Source: Mesostigma viride (taxonomy: Eukaryota; Streptophyta; Mesostigmatophyceae; Mesostigmatales; Mesostigmataceae). From it: 64,000 nt of DNA. This document shows, piece after piece, positions 29,613 through 39,039 of this stretch (positions are counted from its first letter, which is position 1; the number at the start of each line of letters is the position of its first letter). The notes beneath the pieces are model-generated. The model saw nothing but the letters and a program-made list of their open reading frames with translations. It did no database searches and was not told where the DNA came from. The stretch covers positions 1,956,898 through 2,020,897 of the forward strand of contig RPFO01000175.1 of NCBI GenBank assembly GCA_009746045.1. Direction: 5' to 3'. The position numbers and the translations under genes are program-made.

Positions 29613-30182
29613 TTACGTCGCGTAACAATTCGTTGTAGTTACGGACGTAAATTAGTTCCTTGGCCTCGGTTGTTCCTAGGTTTACGTGTAGTCCTAGCTG
29701 GGACATTATTGTCCTCGTAACAGTACTGTGGTATATTGGGTGCCTTTGGGCGCCGCGCCGCGTACTTTATTAGTGGTCCTTATCCTTTGGTAGAATGTAG
29801 TGGACCGGCGTGCATCTGTGCACCTGCCTGTGTTTCTGTGTTTCTGCAGGCGAGGGCCAGGTCGGCCCGAGCCTGTTGGACCGTTGGTGACCATTTATGC
29901 ACGTTCCACTCCTTGTGTGGACACTCGGCGTGTGTTAAATGAATTAACACATATTAGCTTGGGTCACGGCAGTGTAGTTGTGTTTCCTTCCTCTATTCCT
30001 GGAGTAAACGGGTTTGGTTAAATGGCTTATGGCGTATTACAGTAGCACATATGTAAATGCATTGAGATCTGGATCGTCTCGTTCGTCTTTCGCTAGGGGT
30101 TTAACTAAAGGCGGCCTTACTAGTTTAGGTAGTATCAGGACAGGTAGAGGTAGAGGTGGCGGTAGAGGCTTGCGGCGTAACA
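29613..30182 (+). repeat. Gypsy-2 3' LTR (intact, 570 bp)
   Basis: It starts TGTTACGTCGCG and ends GGCGTAACA, followed by the ACGGC target duplication. It matches the two halves of the 5' LTR essentially throughout, implying recent insertion or few substitutions since. Confidence 0.92.
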
Positions 30183-30187
30183 ACGGC

Positions 30188-31955
30188 GGGCCGAGATCTA
30201 GACGGTTGAAAATGCGCGTGCGACAAGCAATTTGTTCCCCCCGTGACAATAAACGAAATGGCGCACTGCTTACCACCAAAAGTGGACAAGCGAATTTGGC
30301 GATGGGCTGGCTATGGAGTTCATGCTTGCCAGCGTAAAACGCGTTGCTGAGTTAGTAGAATACTTGTTTATGACTAAACATGTTCGCGCCTGAAAACTGG
30401 TCTGGTTTGGGGGGGCGCAGCGGTCCTTTTTTTTATGGTTGTTTATACCTGAGTACTAGCTTGATTTTCGCAGCAGCGGCCTGCTGAGCGTCATATTTTA
30501 TTCCGCAGTTTTCGTTGCGTAATAAGATGTTCTACGATATGGGTTTTCCTTAGCAATCCATTTAAACTTACTGGGCGGGAAATGTTCGCCTGCGGAGGAG
30601 TAGTCGGTGGTCAGATAGTGCAAGGTCGCTGCTGCGAGCCCGAGAGCTGCTGGGACCTCAGCGGACAGGCATACGATGCCATGGTTGAGATAGAAACGCA
30701 GCAGCCAGTGCGTGGGATCGGTATTCTCGTTATTTCGCAACTATAAAACGATTTTCAACGCGACAGTGCAGATATTGCGCGTGAAAATGGCGGCGGAAAC
30801 TGCGGGCGCTGGCCGGCTTCCTAAACAGCACATCGCTGAAAGGTACGCGCTTCTCAAACATGGTAGACAGCGCCTAGAAAGGGGAGAATGACATGCGGTT
30901 ATCTTACTAAGCTTTGACAACACTGCAGAAAGTGGAAAAGGTGTGGAGTTCTGATGGATGAACAGGTGCTGGAAGTATAGGGTCCTGGATCACGTTAGAA
31001 AATGAGCAAGTGTTTTGTAAAAATGCTGCAGTAAATTCGTCAGTATTTTGTGGTTCGTGTAAGAATGCATGCAACTTTAGCAACAAGATAGCCCTTTTTA
31101 AGAATGCTGTTGGAAAGATGCCAGCAAGGCAGCCTAGGGCTTAAGAAAGTTAGTACTATTTTCCTCTTGCCTCTGCCCACTTTCCCATTGGTAAATTCTC
31201 AGCATGTGAAGGTAAAAACAATGGATGGGTTTCTTAGTAGGATTGGCATTCAAATGACCAGCCAGCATTTACACAAGCAACTATAGTGTGCAACACCACT
31301 GGTTTATACCACTATAAAGGCAGATGCGAGGTTCCAATGGGGTGCAAGAAAGCGGCACTAGCGTAGTAAGGTGACTAAAGACCTTGAAATAGGACAGTTT
31401 GCATTCATCTACATGCCAAGCGTGCTTCTTTAGCACTGGTTTTGCGGCCTTTAGCACTGGTTTAATTGTCATTAGTAATGATATGCCGCCACTTCAAGGG
31501 TGAAGCGGTTTTGCCCAGTTTTTTGAACCATAAGCTTGTCACAGGTGATATGGTTGATGTTTGGTGGCACGAGATGGGCATGCCCATGCGTGCATCTCTT
31601 CTCCTAGTACACTGCAGGCCCACATGCTGGGTGCTGGGATTTAGACTCTCTACATTGTATTGCACCAATTTTGAGTGTGGCAGCCTCTCCCCTTGCCATT
31701 TAAGGAATGTAAGTAAGTAAGTAAGTACTTGCGTGTCATGCGCAAAGGCATGCCACGGAGTACTATGCTAATAATCTCATTAGAAAAATAATTACACAAA
31801 ATTTTAAACAAATATCGTCTGCATGCATCATCCCCCACCCATTAAGGAATGTATTGCACAGATTGTCAAGTTTGTAGGGCATGGGAAGGTCCTTTTTTGT
31901 GATGATTTTGTAGGCATTATTTACGCCAGTCATGGGTTAATGGTCCCTGACTGTG
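30188..31955. other. Non-coding stretch between Gypsy-2 and CACTA-1
   Basis: No recognisable gene. It contains a short (AAGT)n run near 31,710. All ORFs are under 90 residues and unremarkable. Confidence 0.45.
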
Positions 31956-32446
31956 CACTAGGAACTCAGATTCTGAGAATTTTCTCAAAACCCTCAATTT
32001 TCTCACCTTTTGTGAGAATTTTTTGAGAAAATTGAGAAAAATCTCAATTTTTTTCCGCAGACGCTAGGCAAAAAATCTCACCAGGGTGAGATTTTGGTGA
32101 GAAAAAGGGGGTTTTGGTGAGATTGGGGTGAGAAAAAACCCTAAAGTGAGAAAAAAGGTGAGAATGGGTGAGAAAAAGTCCGAAAAATTGAGAAAATTGA
32201 GAAAATTGAGAAGTTTCTCACCAACACGAGAAAAATCACAAGTCAACGTGGTGAGAAATTTCTCACCAAGAGTGTAACACGAGAAAAATCATGAGCTTTA
32301 TTTCATTAAGTCCTGAACGTGAAAAAAAACTCAACACCACTTTGATATGCATTATAGGGTGCACAAAGGTGCAATTAATATAGGGTTGTCATACAATATA
32401 AAACAGCACATCATTCCATAAACAATGCTGTCATGCCCAAATTAAA

Positions 32447-33393
32447 TCAATAGTCATCTTCTTCAGAACTGCTGTCCGAGGGGTTGCTTGCATCAACATC
32501 ATCTTCTGATGACATAGTGTCATCCCCACTAGTGTCGCAATAGTTCACAGCTTTACGCTGCCTTCCACTGGCCCTCTTTGCCATAGGGACCTCCTCAATT
32601 ACAACGGTGGGCTGGCTAGGTCCAGCATCTGTGGGAGCACCACGCTTGCGGCTGCGCCCTCGAGCAGGTGCCTTGCCAGCGCGGCGCACCACGTCGCCAT
32701 CACCTAGGTCTGCCGCTGCCACCTTCTTCTTCTTGGACCCCTTCTTCTTGCCTTTCTTCTTGCCACTAGGCGGTGGCGGTGGCATCGGCTCACCCTCCTC
32801 AATCACTTCAAACTGCGGCATGGTGGGGAAATCTGCTGCCACGCTGTGATACACATGGTTACTGAGGGCAGATTGCGCCTGATGTGCCATGCTCCATGGC
32901 AGTTTGGCAGGGATTACCACCATTTCGGGAGCATAGCATTCATCGACGACATACCCAACTGAGCTCACTGCACCTGGCAACACAAGGCACGACGACCTGG
33001 GGGCCTGTGCGCTGCTGATGACCACCAACCTCTCGTGGGGCAGGTGAGCGACATGAAGGCGATCAAAAAGCTCCACCTTCAACAACAGCTGCCATTCCCA
33101 GCCCCCTCGTGGGTACTCTAACCTGGCCTTCAGAATGTGTGTAATGAAACCAAAGTCTACACCGCCCGGGCCATGCACCGCAACTCCCGCATTCTTGTGC
33201 CGCTTTCCCTGGGATTGGTCCGCAGCCTCCGTGCGGTAGTTGAACCCGTGTATCCTGACTTTGTGGAAAGAATCCGCGTAGCGCTTCACGCCCCCACACG
33301 CCGCTACAATGCCTTGCGGCACAAGCGGCGTCAGGTTTAATGATGCCCATGCAAGCACGTTGAACGTTGTGTCAGCACAGCGATCTCGCCTGC
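32447..33393 (-). CDS. CACTA transposase-associated C-terminal exon (DUF4216-like)
   Basis: The minus-strand frame (open to 33,535) gives a ~315-residue C-terminal part. The likely exon start follows a splice acceptor, TTTGAATGCAG, near 33,394. The segment GGVKRYADSFHKVRIHGFNY, then HKNAGVAVHG, then VDFGFITHILKARLEYP, then WQLLLKVELFD follows the layout of DUF4216, found C-terminal in plant CACTA transposases. After it come Lys-rich (KKKGKKKGSKKKK), AT-hook-like (ARGRSRKRG) and acidic Ser/Asp tails, suggesting nuclear DNA binding. No catalytic domain is seen. Family assignment is by pattern only, supported by the CACTA termini around it. Confidence 0.55.
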
Positions 33394-33756
33394 ATTCAAA
33401 CAAACGCACACCGATAACCCAGCAAAGAGTATTATTATTGCAAGTATTGGTTATTAAAAAAAATAGAACAGATACAACACAGGACGCTTTTACTGGCGGC
33501 AAGATCATGGCACCCGGATGGGTAAAACCAAACAAACTAGATATTAATTACTAGGGCTGGCTTTGTGACAGTAAAACATGATTGCATGGCTAATCCCAAG
33601 GCGCCTTTCAATAGGACTGAATTAAAAAAACCAAAGCAGACGGCGTAAGTAGCATTTGCAAAAAACAAGGCTCACCAGTAGGCCTCGTCGCCATTCGCAG
33701 GGTCGCTGTAATCAGCCTTGGGAAGGGCATCTTCTACCAGCAAATCCCTTGCCGCG

Positions 33757-33822
33757 TTGTGTCAGCACAGCGATCCCCCCTGCATCCAAACAAAGGCACA
33801 CCGATAACCAAGCAAAGAGTAT
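33757..33822. repeat. Partial duplication of the exon/acceptor region
   Basis: About 66 bp (GTTGTGTCAGCACAGCGATC onward to GCAAAGAGTAT) repeats, with a few changes, the segment at about 33,366-33,431 that spans the presumed splice acceptor of the CACTA-1 exon. Confidence 0.75.
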
Positions 33823-34893
33823 GCAAATGTGTAGCCTTGTTCATTGAAACTATGGCTGGCTTACGCAAAGAGCGACTGTAAGATGACCTATACAGTGGGG
33901 CCGGAAACAGCTTGCTTGATCAGGGCGTGTTTTTCGAGCTTCACTGGCCGGGAGTGTCTAGTGGTGAGAACCATTGCTGCGATCGCTTTCCCACCATTTA
34001 CGAGGAAATACCCGCAAATGAAAAACCACTGAAACGGTCTAGCTAGTCAGTCATTACATTAGCCACATGCCATCATGCATGTTTCCAAACGTCCAGGAAC
34101 TGCACACGGTGCAAATGCCATTTGCAGTGCAAAAATCCAGAGGACACGACCTCATTGCTTCATATTTGTATGCAGAAGACTAAAAAAGTAACATGCATTA
34201 ATGGCCCGCATGCATAAAGGGCCTGAATTCTGATGCGGGCCCAACGGCAGCACCGCCAAAGCAGATAAGGGCCCGCAGTCTGATGCGGGCCCCACGGCAC
34301 CACCGCCATAGCAGAGCTCGAAGGTCGTGGTGCGCGTGAAACGTACGTATGCCCTTTGTCGGTAGGTGCCGTTGGGGTCAAATTGGGTGCCGCCAAAATC
34401 GGGCCGACGCGTCAATAGACTGAGGCCGTCGATGAGAGCCATCATGCGGCTTGGGGAACTTCAGCTAAGTTAACTTAACGCAAACCACTGGTCGCCCGCG
34501 TCGGGAACCGGCCCAACGGCTCTCCCGCAACAGAAAATTACGCGGCATACTGCATAAGTCGTCGGATTGTTACATTTCGACGGTCAAGATTTCATGATGA
34601 GGTTTGCGTTCAATTTGCCGCAGTTTGCCGCCCAGAGAAAGTAGTTGTTGGACTCGTTGCCCACGATGAAACACAATCAAGCAAGCCGTTTCCGGCCCCA
34701 CCGTGTAGGTCATGTAGTCGCTCTTCACGTCAGCCAGCCGTAATTTCAATGCACAAGGCTACACATTTCCATCTCCATTCATATTCATAATCCTGCACGA
34801 CTCGAAAACGCGGACAAGATAACGGCAGGCTCGAGCTACCATGGTCCGGATTCTCCCGATTTCTGGCCTGCGCTGGTTGTCTCCTTGATATTG
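33822..34893. repeat. Inverted-repeat element within CACTA-1 (dispersed family)
   Basis: The left arm (33,822-34,023) and right arm (about 34,660-34,893) share ~100 bp as inverted repeats, including AAATGTGTAGCCTTG, GGCTGGCT and GGGGCCGGAAAC. Further copies lie at 61,265-61,574 (minus sense) and, shorter, near 61,890-61,985. It is a dispersed, non-coding repeat family. Confidence 0.7.
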
Positions 34894-35970
34894 GCAACTC
34901 TCTCCGGTAAGAGATTTTCCGCAGTTTGGCTGTTTCGAAACGTTAATTAAGTGAGATGCCTTCGGATCAGGAGACTCACACAGCCGCGAAATCATGCCAA
35001 AGGTCATATGTTCGATCCCTTGCTGGTAGCTTCTGAGCTTTCTTATTTTCTGTGTTCCGCGGAATCTCAGATTTGGGCCGCTAGCGTTTTCACGTTTGTT
35101 GCTTTCTGATCCGACGACAACGTTGTGCCTTGCTCGTGTGACATCTGGCGCATGGTGTGATTCATGTGTATGGTGCTGCCTTGCCACATGGGGCTGCTTT
35201 GCCATAAGAGTGAGTGTTGGGTTCTACACATTTGCTGCATGGACCGTTAGGTGCTGGTGAGCTCTTCCTTGTAGAATGGTGATGTCTATGTCAAGGATCT
35301 GATGTCTTTTTTGTCTCTTGCACTGCTTTCATTTTAGGGGGAATTATAGGTGTCATTATTTTGGCATTTGAAGGTATAGATGTTTATCTGCAAGGGCCTG
35401 TTTTTTTTCCCCCGGCCTCTTGCATGCATGGATGTGTAGAATTGTATGTTGATGGAATTATGATTTGCCATACACATTTGCTGCATGGATTTTTAGGTGG
35501 TGCTGAGCTCAAGATCCTTGTAGAACGCTTACATCTATGTCAAGGATCTGATTTCTTTTCCTCTTGCGTATATTGTGTCGGTTTGCTTTATTTCTTGCAG
35601 GGACCACGAGAGTAAAATGCAAGCGGTTCCACTTTCAAGTCAGCATGTGACGCCCTGTCGACCGGCCCGCTTTTTAGCTAGCTACCATATAGTATTTGAT
35701 GATAGGCATTGAATGCGAAAGATGTCATAACGCCATAACAGACTGTGTTGAACAGGCATTGAATGCCGAAGATGTCATAACGCCATAACAGACTGTGTTG
35801 AAAAGGCATATTTGAATGCCGAAGATGTACATAACGCCATAACAGTGTTGAATAGTTGAATCAACGGGTTCTTGCAGCTGTAAACATTAAAATTATTCAA
35901 ACATTTAATGAAAAAATCATTATTGTTCGTGCTGTTTTGAACAGCGGTTGTTACTGGCACTGCATGCATG
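34894..35970. other. CACTA-1 interior with small tandem duplications
   Basis: A ~90-bp unit is duplicated (near 35,225-35,305 and 35,470-35,555). A ~52-bp unit containing GATGTCATAACGCCATAACAG occurs about three times at 35,695-35,850. No gene is recognised. Confidence 0.55.
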
Positions 35971-36786
35971 TGTCTGCTGCCAGCATATTGCATTATGGGT
36001 GTGTTTTTCAGCGCTGTGTTTTCTCACTTTTCTCACTTTTCTCACGTCCTGTTTTTCTCACTTTTCTCACTTTTCTCACGTCCTGATTTTCTCACTTTTC
36101 TCACGTTTCACACCTCCCGTTTTTCTCACTTATCTCATGTCCTGTTTTTTGAGATTTTTCTCACGTTTTTCCCCTTTTTTCACCTTTTTGGGGCAATCTC
36201 ACCCGGGTGAGAAACGTGTTTTCTCACCCATTCTCACCCCATTCTCACCCTTTTTTCTCACCTTTCTCACCCATTCTCACCCATTTCTCACCCTTTTTCT
36301 CACCTTTCTCACCCTTTTTCTCACAATTTCTCACCCATTCTCAAAGCCGAGTTCCTAGTGTGGCTTTAGAGGTGCCACTCTCTTGTACACAAGTCTGGGG
36401 ATGCTACAATAAGAGGGCTCTCAAAGACCTGTTCAGTTGAGGAAGTTATAAGCCTGCATGTAACTGAAAGTGTGAATAAAAAATGTAACTGAAATGTCCC
36501 TGAAAAATACCCATGTGCACCATGGCAGTTTTATGTGCCCAAACGCTTTGCGATTGGGCCCCAACTTGGTGGGCTCATACCCAAGTGTGCCACCAGCATG
36601 GCTGTGATGTCAAATCCCACACGCCGTCCCTATCTCTCATTTGCACTAATTTAACGCGGGCATGTGTGCCAAAATTAGCCAAGGGCCAGGTGACCCCCCT
36701 AGGTGTCTTTTTGTGGTGCCTCTAATTTCAGAGTCCAAACCCAGATTTTTTTTCGTAGGTCTTTGCTATACATCTCTAGGTATGAG

Positions 36787-37273
36787 TATTAATTAATTAA
36801 TTAATTAGACTCGTGCTCCCGTTGGGGAGTCACGGAGCATTAACCCCGATGGATGGATGGGTGCAAACAGACCTACCGGTCTAATCTATCTACATCAGCT
36901 ACATACTACAACTAGCTAACAGCATTCTAACTACAACATCTATCTAGACAGCCGCTGCCCTAGGGGAGCTGTCTGGCGTGCCTCCCACGGGATTGCACAC
37001 GCGGGCGCTTCCCCACTGGGGGGGGCTCGTTGTCCTCTATGACCTGGGCCCACTTGGCCTTGTCCATCATCTTCTTCCAAATCACGGAGAGGCCTAGGCC
37101 CCCCATGTCCTCTACTAGCTGTTCTTTGAAGGTGCGGGCCTTCCGGCGTCTAACATCGCTGGGCCCGGCCCACGTCAGGAGGTGCCGGCCAGGCTGGGCT
37201 GGTCGCAGTCCTGCGGGGGGGCCACGTGAGGTGTCTACTTGGTTGGTGCGAGCTAGGTGCCCTACTAGCTGCA
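36787..37273 (-). pseudogene. LINE-A copy 3: 5'-truncated, RT C-terminus and 3' UTR
   Basis: The minus strand encodes QLVGHLARTNQVDTSRG, then QPGRHLLTWAGP and WKKMMDKAKWAQVIEDNEPP, matching the C-terminus of the LINE-A protein at 44-45 kb. The 3' UTR ends with the hairpin of GACTC...GAGTC (36,808-36,831) and a (TTAA)n-type tail. TATGAGTAT occurs on both sides (36781-36789 and 37274-37282) as a target duplication. It is about 485 bp long. Confidence 0.85.
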
Positions 37274-37461
37274 TATGAGTATATGGAAGGGCTTTGAAAA
37301 TTTCCCATATAAATTACCGGGGTAGTGCCTCATACACATTGTCCAATATGTAGATATTTTAATGGCCCACCCTCGTAGATATTTTAATGGCCCGGAGGTA
37401 GTAATAAAATTATTTAATATATTATGGGTTAAGTAATAACATAATAAGAATTTTAAAAATA

Positions 37462-37490
37462 ATTAATTAATAACACGTAGACTGCGTCAC
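37462..37490 (-). other. LINE 3'-end remnant (hairpin plus TTAA tail)
   Basis: Read on the minus strand: GCTCACGTGACGCAGTCTACGTG followed by TTATTAATTAATT. A nearly identical 3' end with a perfect CACGTGAC...GTCACGTG hairpin is at 61,613-61,650. Confidence 0.6.
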
Positions 37491-37595
37491 GTGAGCATTA
37501 ATTAATTAATTAATTAGGAACATAACTCCGTTGGGAGTATATGTAGCACATAGCCTAGAGAAGGGGCATATGGCCTATCATACATTCTAAGCTAC

Positions 37596-37678
37596 CCCCC
37601 CCCCCCCACCCCACCCCACCCCACCCCACCCCACCCCGTGACTCCCCAACGGGAGCACGAGTCTAATTAATTAATTAA
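37596..37678 (+). mobile_element. 83-bp LINE 3'-end insertion with 15-bp target duplication
   Basis: The insert consists of a C-run and (CCCCA)n, then GTGACTCCCCAACGGGAGC, ACGAGTC and a (TAAT)n tail, which is the LINE-A 3' hairpin and tail. It is flanked by TACATTCTAAGCTAC on both sides (37581-37595 and 37679-37693). It shows that only the 3'-terminal hairpin and tail were inserted. Confidence 0.85.
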
Positions 37679-38114
37679 TACATTCTAAGCTACTAATTCC
37701 TGCAAGGGTGGGAATGTAAAGGGCCCTTGCTCTAGGTGCACCAGGGCACTTGCATCCCCATGATCTTCAAGCTATGCCCAGCGAAGGGGGAGCCTGTCAT
37801 GGGGGGGAAGATCATCATGGCTATACAAAAAGCTAGGGCATGGCATCTCAGCAGAGAGTTACTCCCTGCATGGGCACAACATTACTAAATAAGGCTAGGC
37901 ATCGTCTGGAGTGTGGCACATCATAGGCACACATGTACATGATTAAATAAAGCGCGGGGCTTAGCTGGGATAGTGCCTCTAGGAGGCGTACATGTACATG
38001 GCCACGGTCTATCGTATTCTGCACTACTACTGCTGTATTCCCCTAAGCTGGGGCGTCTGGAGTCGCTGGGGCCGCGGGGGGGGGGGGGGTCGCCTGCCAG
38101 GGCTTGTGGCCGAC

Positions 38115-38447
38115 TTAGATGGCCGCCCCCTTCCAGTACACCGGCTGGCCCGCCTTGGTCTGCCGGAGCTGGAGGTAGGTTGGCCATAGCTCCCGTCGCC
38201 GTTGTTGCTTCGCCAGGGTCAAGTCGTCATCAAGGGTGAAGAGAGTCTTCTCGAGCCGCTTGCGGCGTCTGAGACAAGAAATCTTGTCCGCCGGGGTCTT
38301 AAAGGTGAGAAGGAGCGGGGGCGGCCCTGCCTTACCCCGCGCGCGGGGAAGGCGGTGGGCGGCCAGCTCGATCTCACCGTTAAGGCCCATGGGACCAAGG
38401 ATTTCTCTCTCAAACGCACGCAAAAGCTTTTCGGAAGTCTCACCCAC
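38115..38447 (-). pseudogene. LINE ORF1 C-terminal domain remnant
   Basis: The 110-residue frame includes PPPLLLTFKTPADKISCLRR, TLDDDLTLAKQQRRRELWP and QPVYWKGA. It aligns with the ORF at 60,542-61,087 (PPPVLLTFPSPEDKQRFLSR, TLDDDLTPAQQQQRRDLWP, KVYWRGG). The pattern is that of the RRM end and C-terminal domain of L1-type ORF1 RNA-binding proteins. The N-terminal part is missing or out of frame. Confidence 0.6.
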
Positions 38448-38660
38448 ATCAATCCAAAAACGCGTTTTTACTCCCTGAAAATTATTTCAAGATAGGCTAA
38501 TAGTCAGTTTGGCCTCAAATTTGGCACCAAGGTGCCTAATCAGATATCTTATGGTGGCATGTGGTCAAATAATTTTTTGGGAGTCGGCAGCATGGTGCCA
38601 TGGTGACATTTGCTAGCATAAAAATACCAAATTTTCAGCACTTTCTGGCATGTATGCGTA

Positions 38661-39038
38661 TATAATGACATCAAATGAACTCAGTTGGGCCTGGAACTTT
38701 GAACATGTTATAAACACATTCCATGCAGCATGCCCACAAAGTCTCAGGCTGGTTGGATCACAAAGTGGTGACAGATGCTAGCATAAATACCCCCAAAATG
38801 CAGTTTTTCATGGTTTTCCAAGGGTTTCATCACACATATGCATATATAATGACACCAAATGAACTCAGTTGGGCGTGGAACTTTGCATATGTTCTAAACA
38901 TATCCCATGCAGCATGCCCACAAAGTTTCAGGCTGGTTGGATCACAAAGTGGTGACAGATGCTAGCATAAATACCACAAAAATGCAGTTTTTCATGGTTT
39001 TTCAAGGGTTTCATCACACATTTGCATATATAATGACA
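38661..39038. repeat. 184-bp tandem repeat (two full units plus start of a third)
   Basis: Units begin TATAATGACA at 38,661, 38,845 and 39,029, a period of 184 bp. The third unit is split by LINE-B and resumes at 43,615. Confidence 0.85.
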
Positions 39039-39039
39039 C

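Larger units (their letters stand above)
6250..30182 (+). mobile_element. Gypsy-2: chromodomain Ty3/gypsy LTR retrotransposon with nested insertions
   Basis: The element is bounded by ACGGC duplications (6245-6249 and 30183-30187). Its two ~570-bp LTRs both start TGTTACGTCGCG and end GGCGTAACA. Order along the plus strand: split 5' LTR (6250-6422 plus 8200-8598), candidate primer-binding site, leader region holding the Gypsy-1 body, hybrid-binding-domain ORF, gag, pol (protease, RT, RNase H, integrase, chromodomain), a decayed third ORF with a MITE, polypurine tract, 3' LTR. Its gag-pol is AT-richer than Gypsy-1 or LINE-B. Two to three frameshifts in pol suggest this copy is inactive or mis-assembled. 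The 23.9 kb span is mostly due to insertions; the element itself is about 11 kb. Confidence 0.85.
31956..36360. mobile_element. CACTA-1: EnSpm/CACTA DNA transposon
   Basis: It starts CACTAGGAACTC and ends GAGTTCCTAGTG, perfect 12-bp terminal inverted repeats that continue imperfectly (TGAGAAT next to both ends). A 2-bp TG flanks each side. Both ends carry dense subterminal repeats of TCTCACC/GGTGAGA (31,980-32,275 and 36,015-36,350), typical of CACTA transposase binding regions. Inside are a minus-strand exon with a DUF4216-like domain, an inverted-repeat family and minor tandem repeats. The catalytic transposase part is not visible, so this copy is probably internally deleted. Confidence 0.88.
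37497..38450 (-). mobile_element. LINE ORF1-only fragment with LINE-type 3' end
   Basis: On the minus strand an ORF1-type coding remnant (38,447-38,115) is followed by ~600 bp of 3' UTR. The UTR ends in the stem-loop ACTCCCAACGGAGT and an (ATTA)n tail near 37,497-37,519. The 3' UTR is itself interrupted by the 83-bp insertion at 37,596-37,678. A second element of the same plan is at 60,121-61,087. Confidence 0.6.

Noticed and set aside
35948..36440. Phe/Ser/His-rich ORFs with repeated FSHFSH
   Set aside because: They are translations of the CACTA-1 subterminal TCTCAC repeats.
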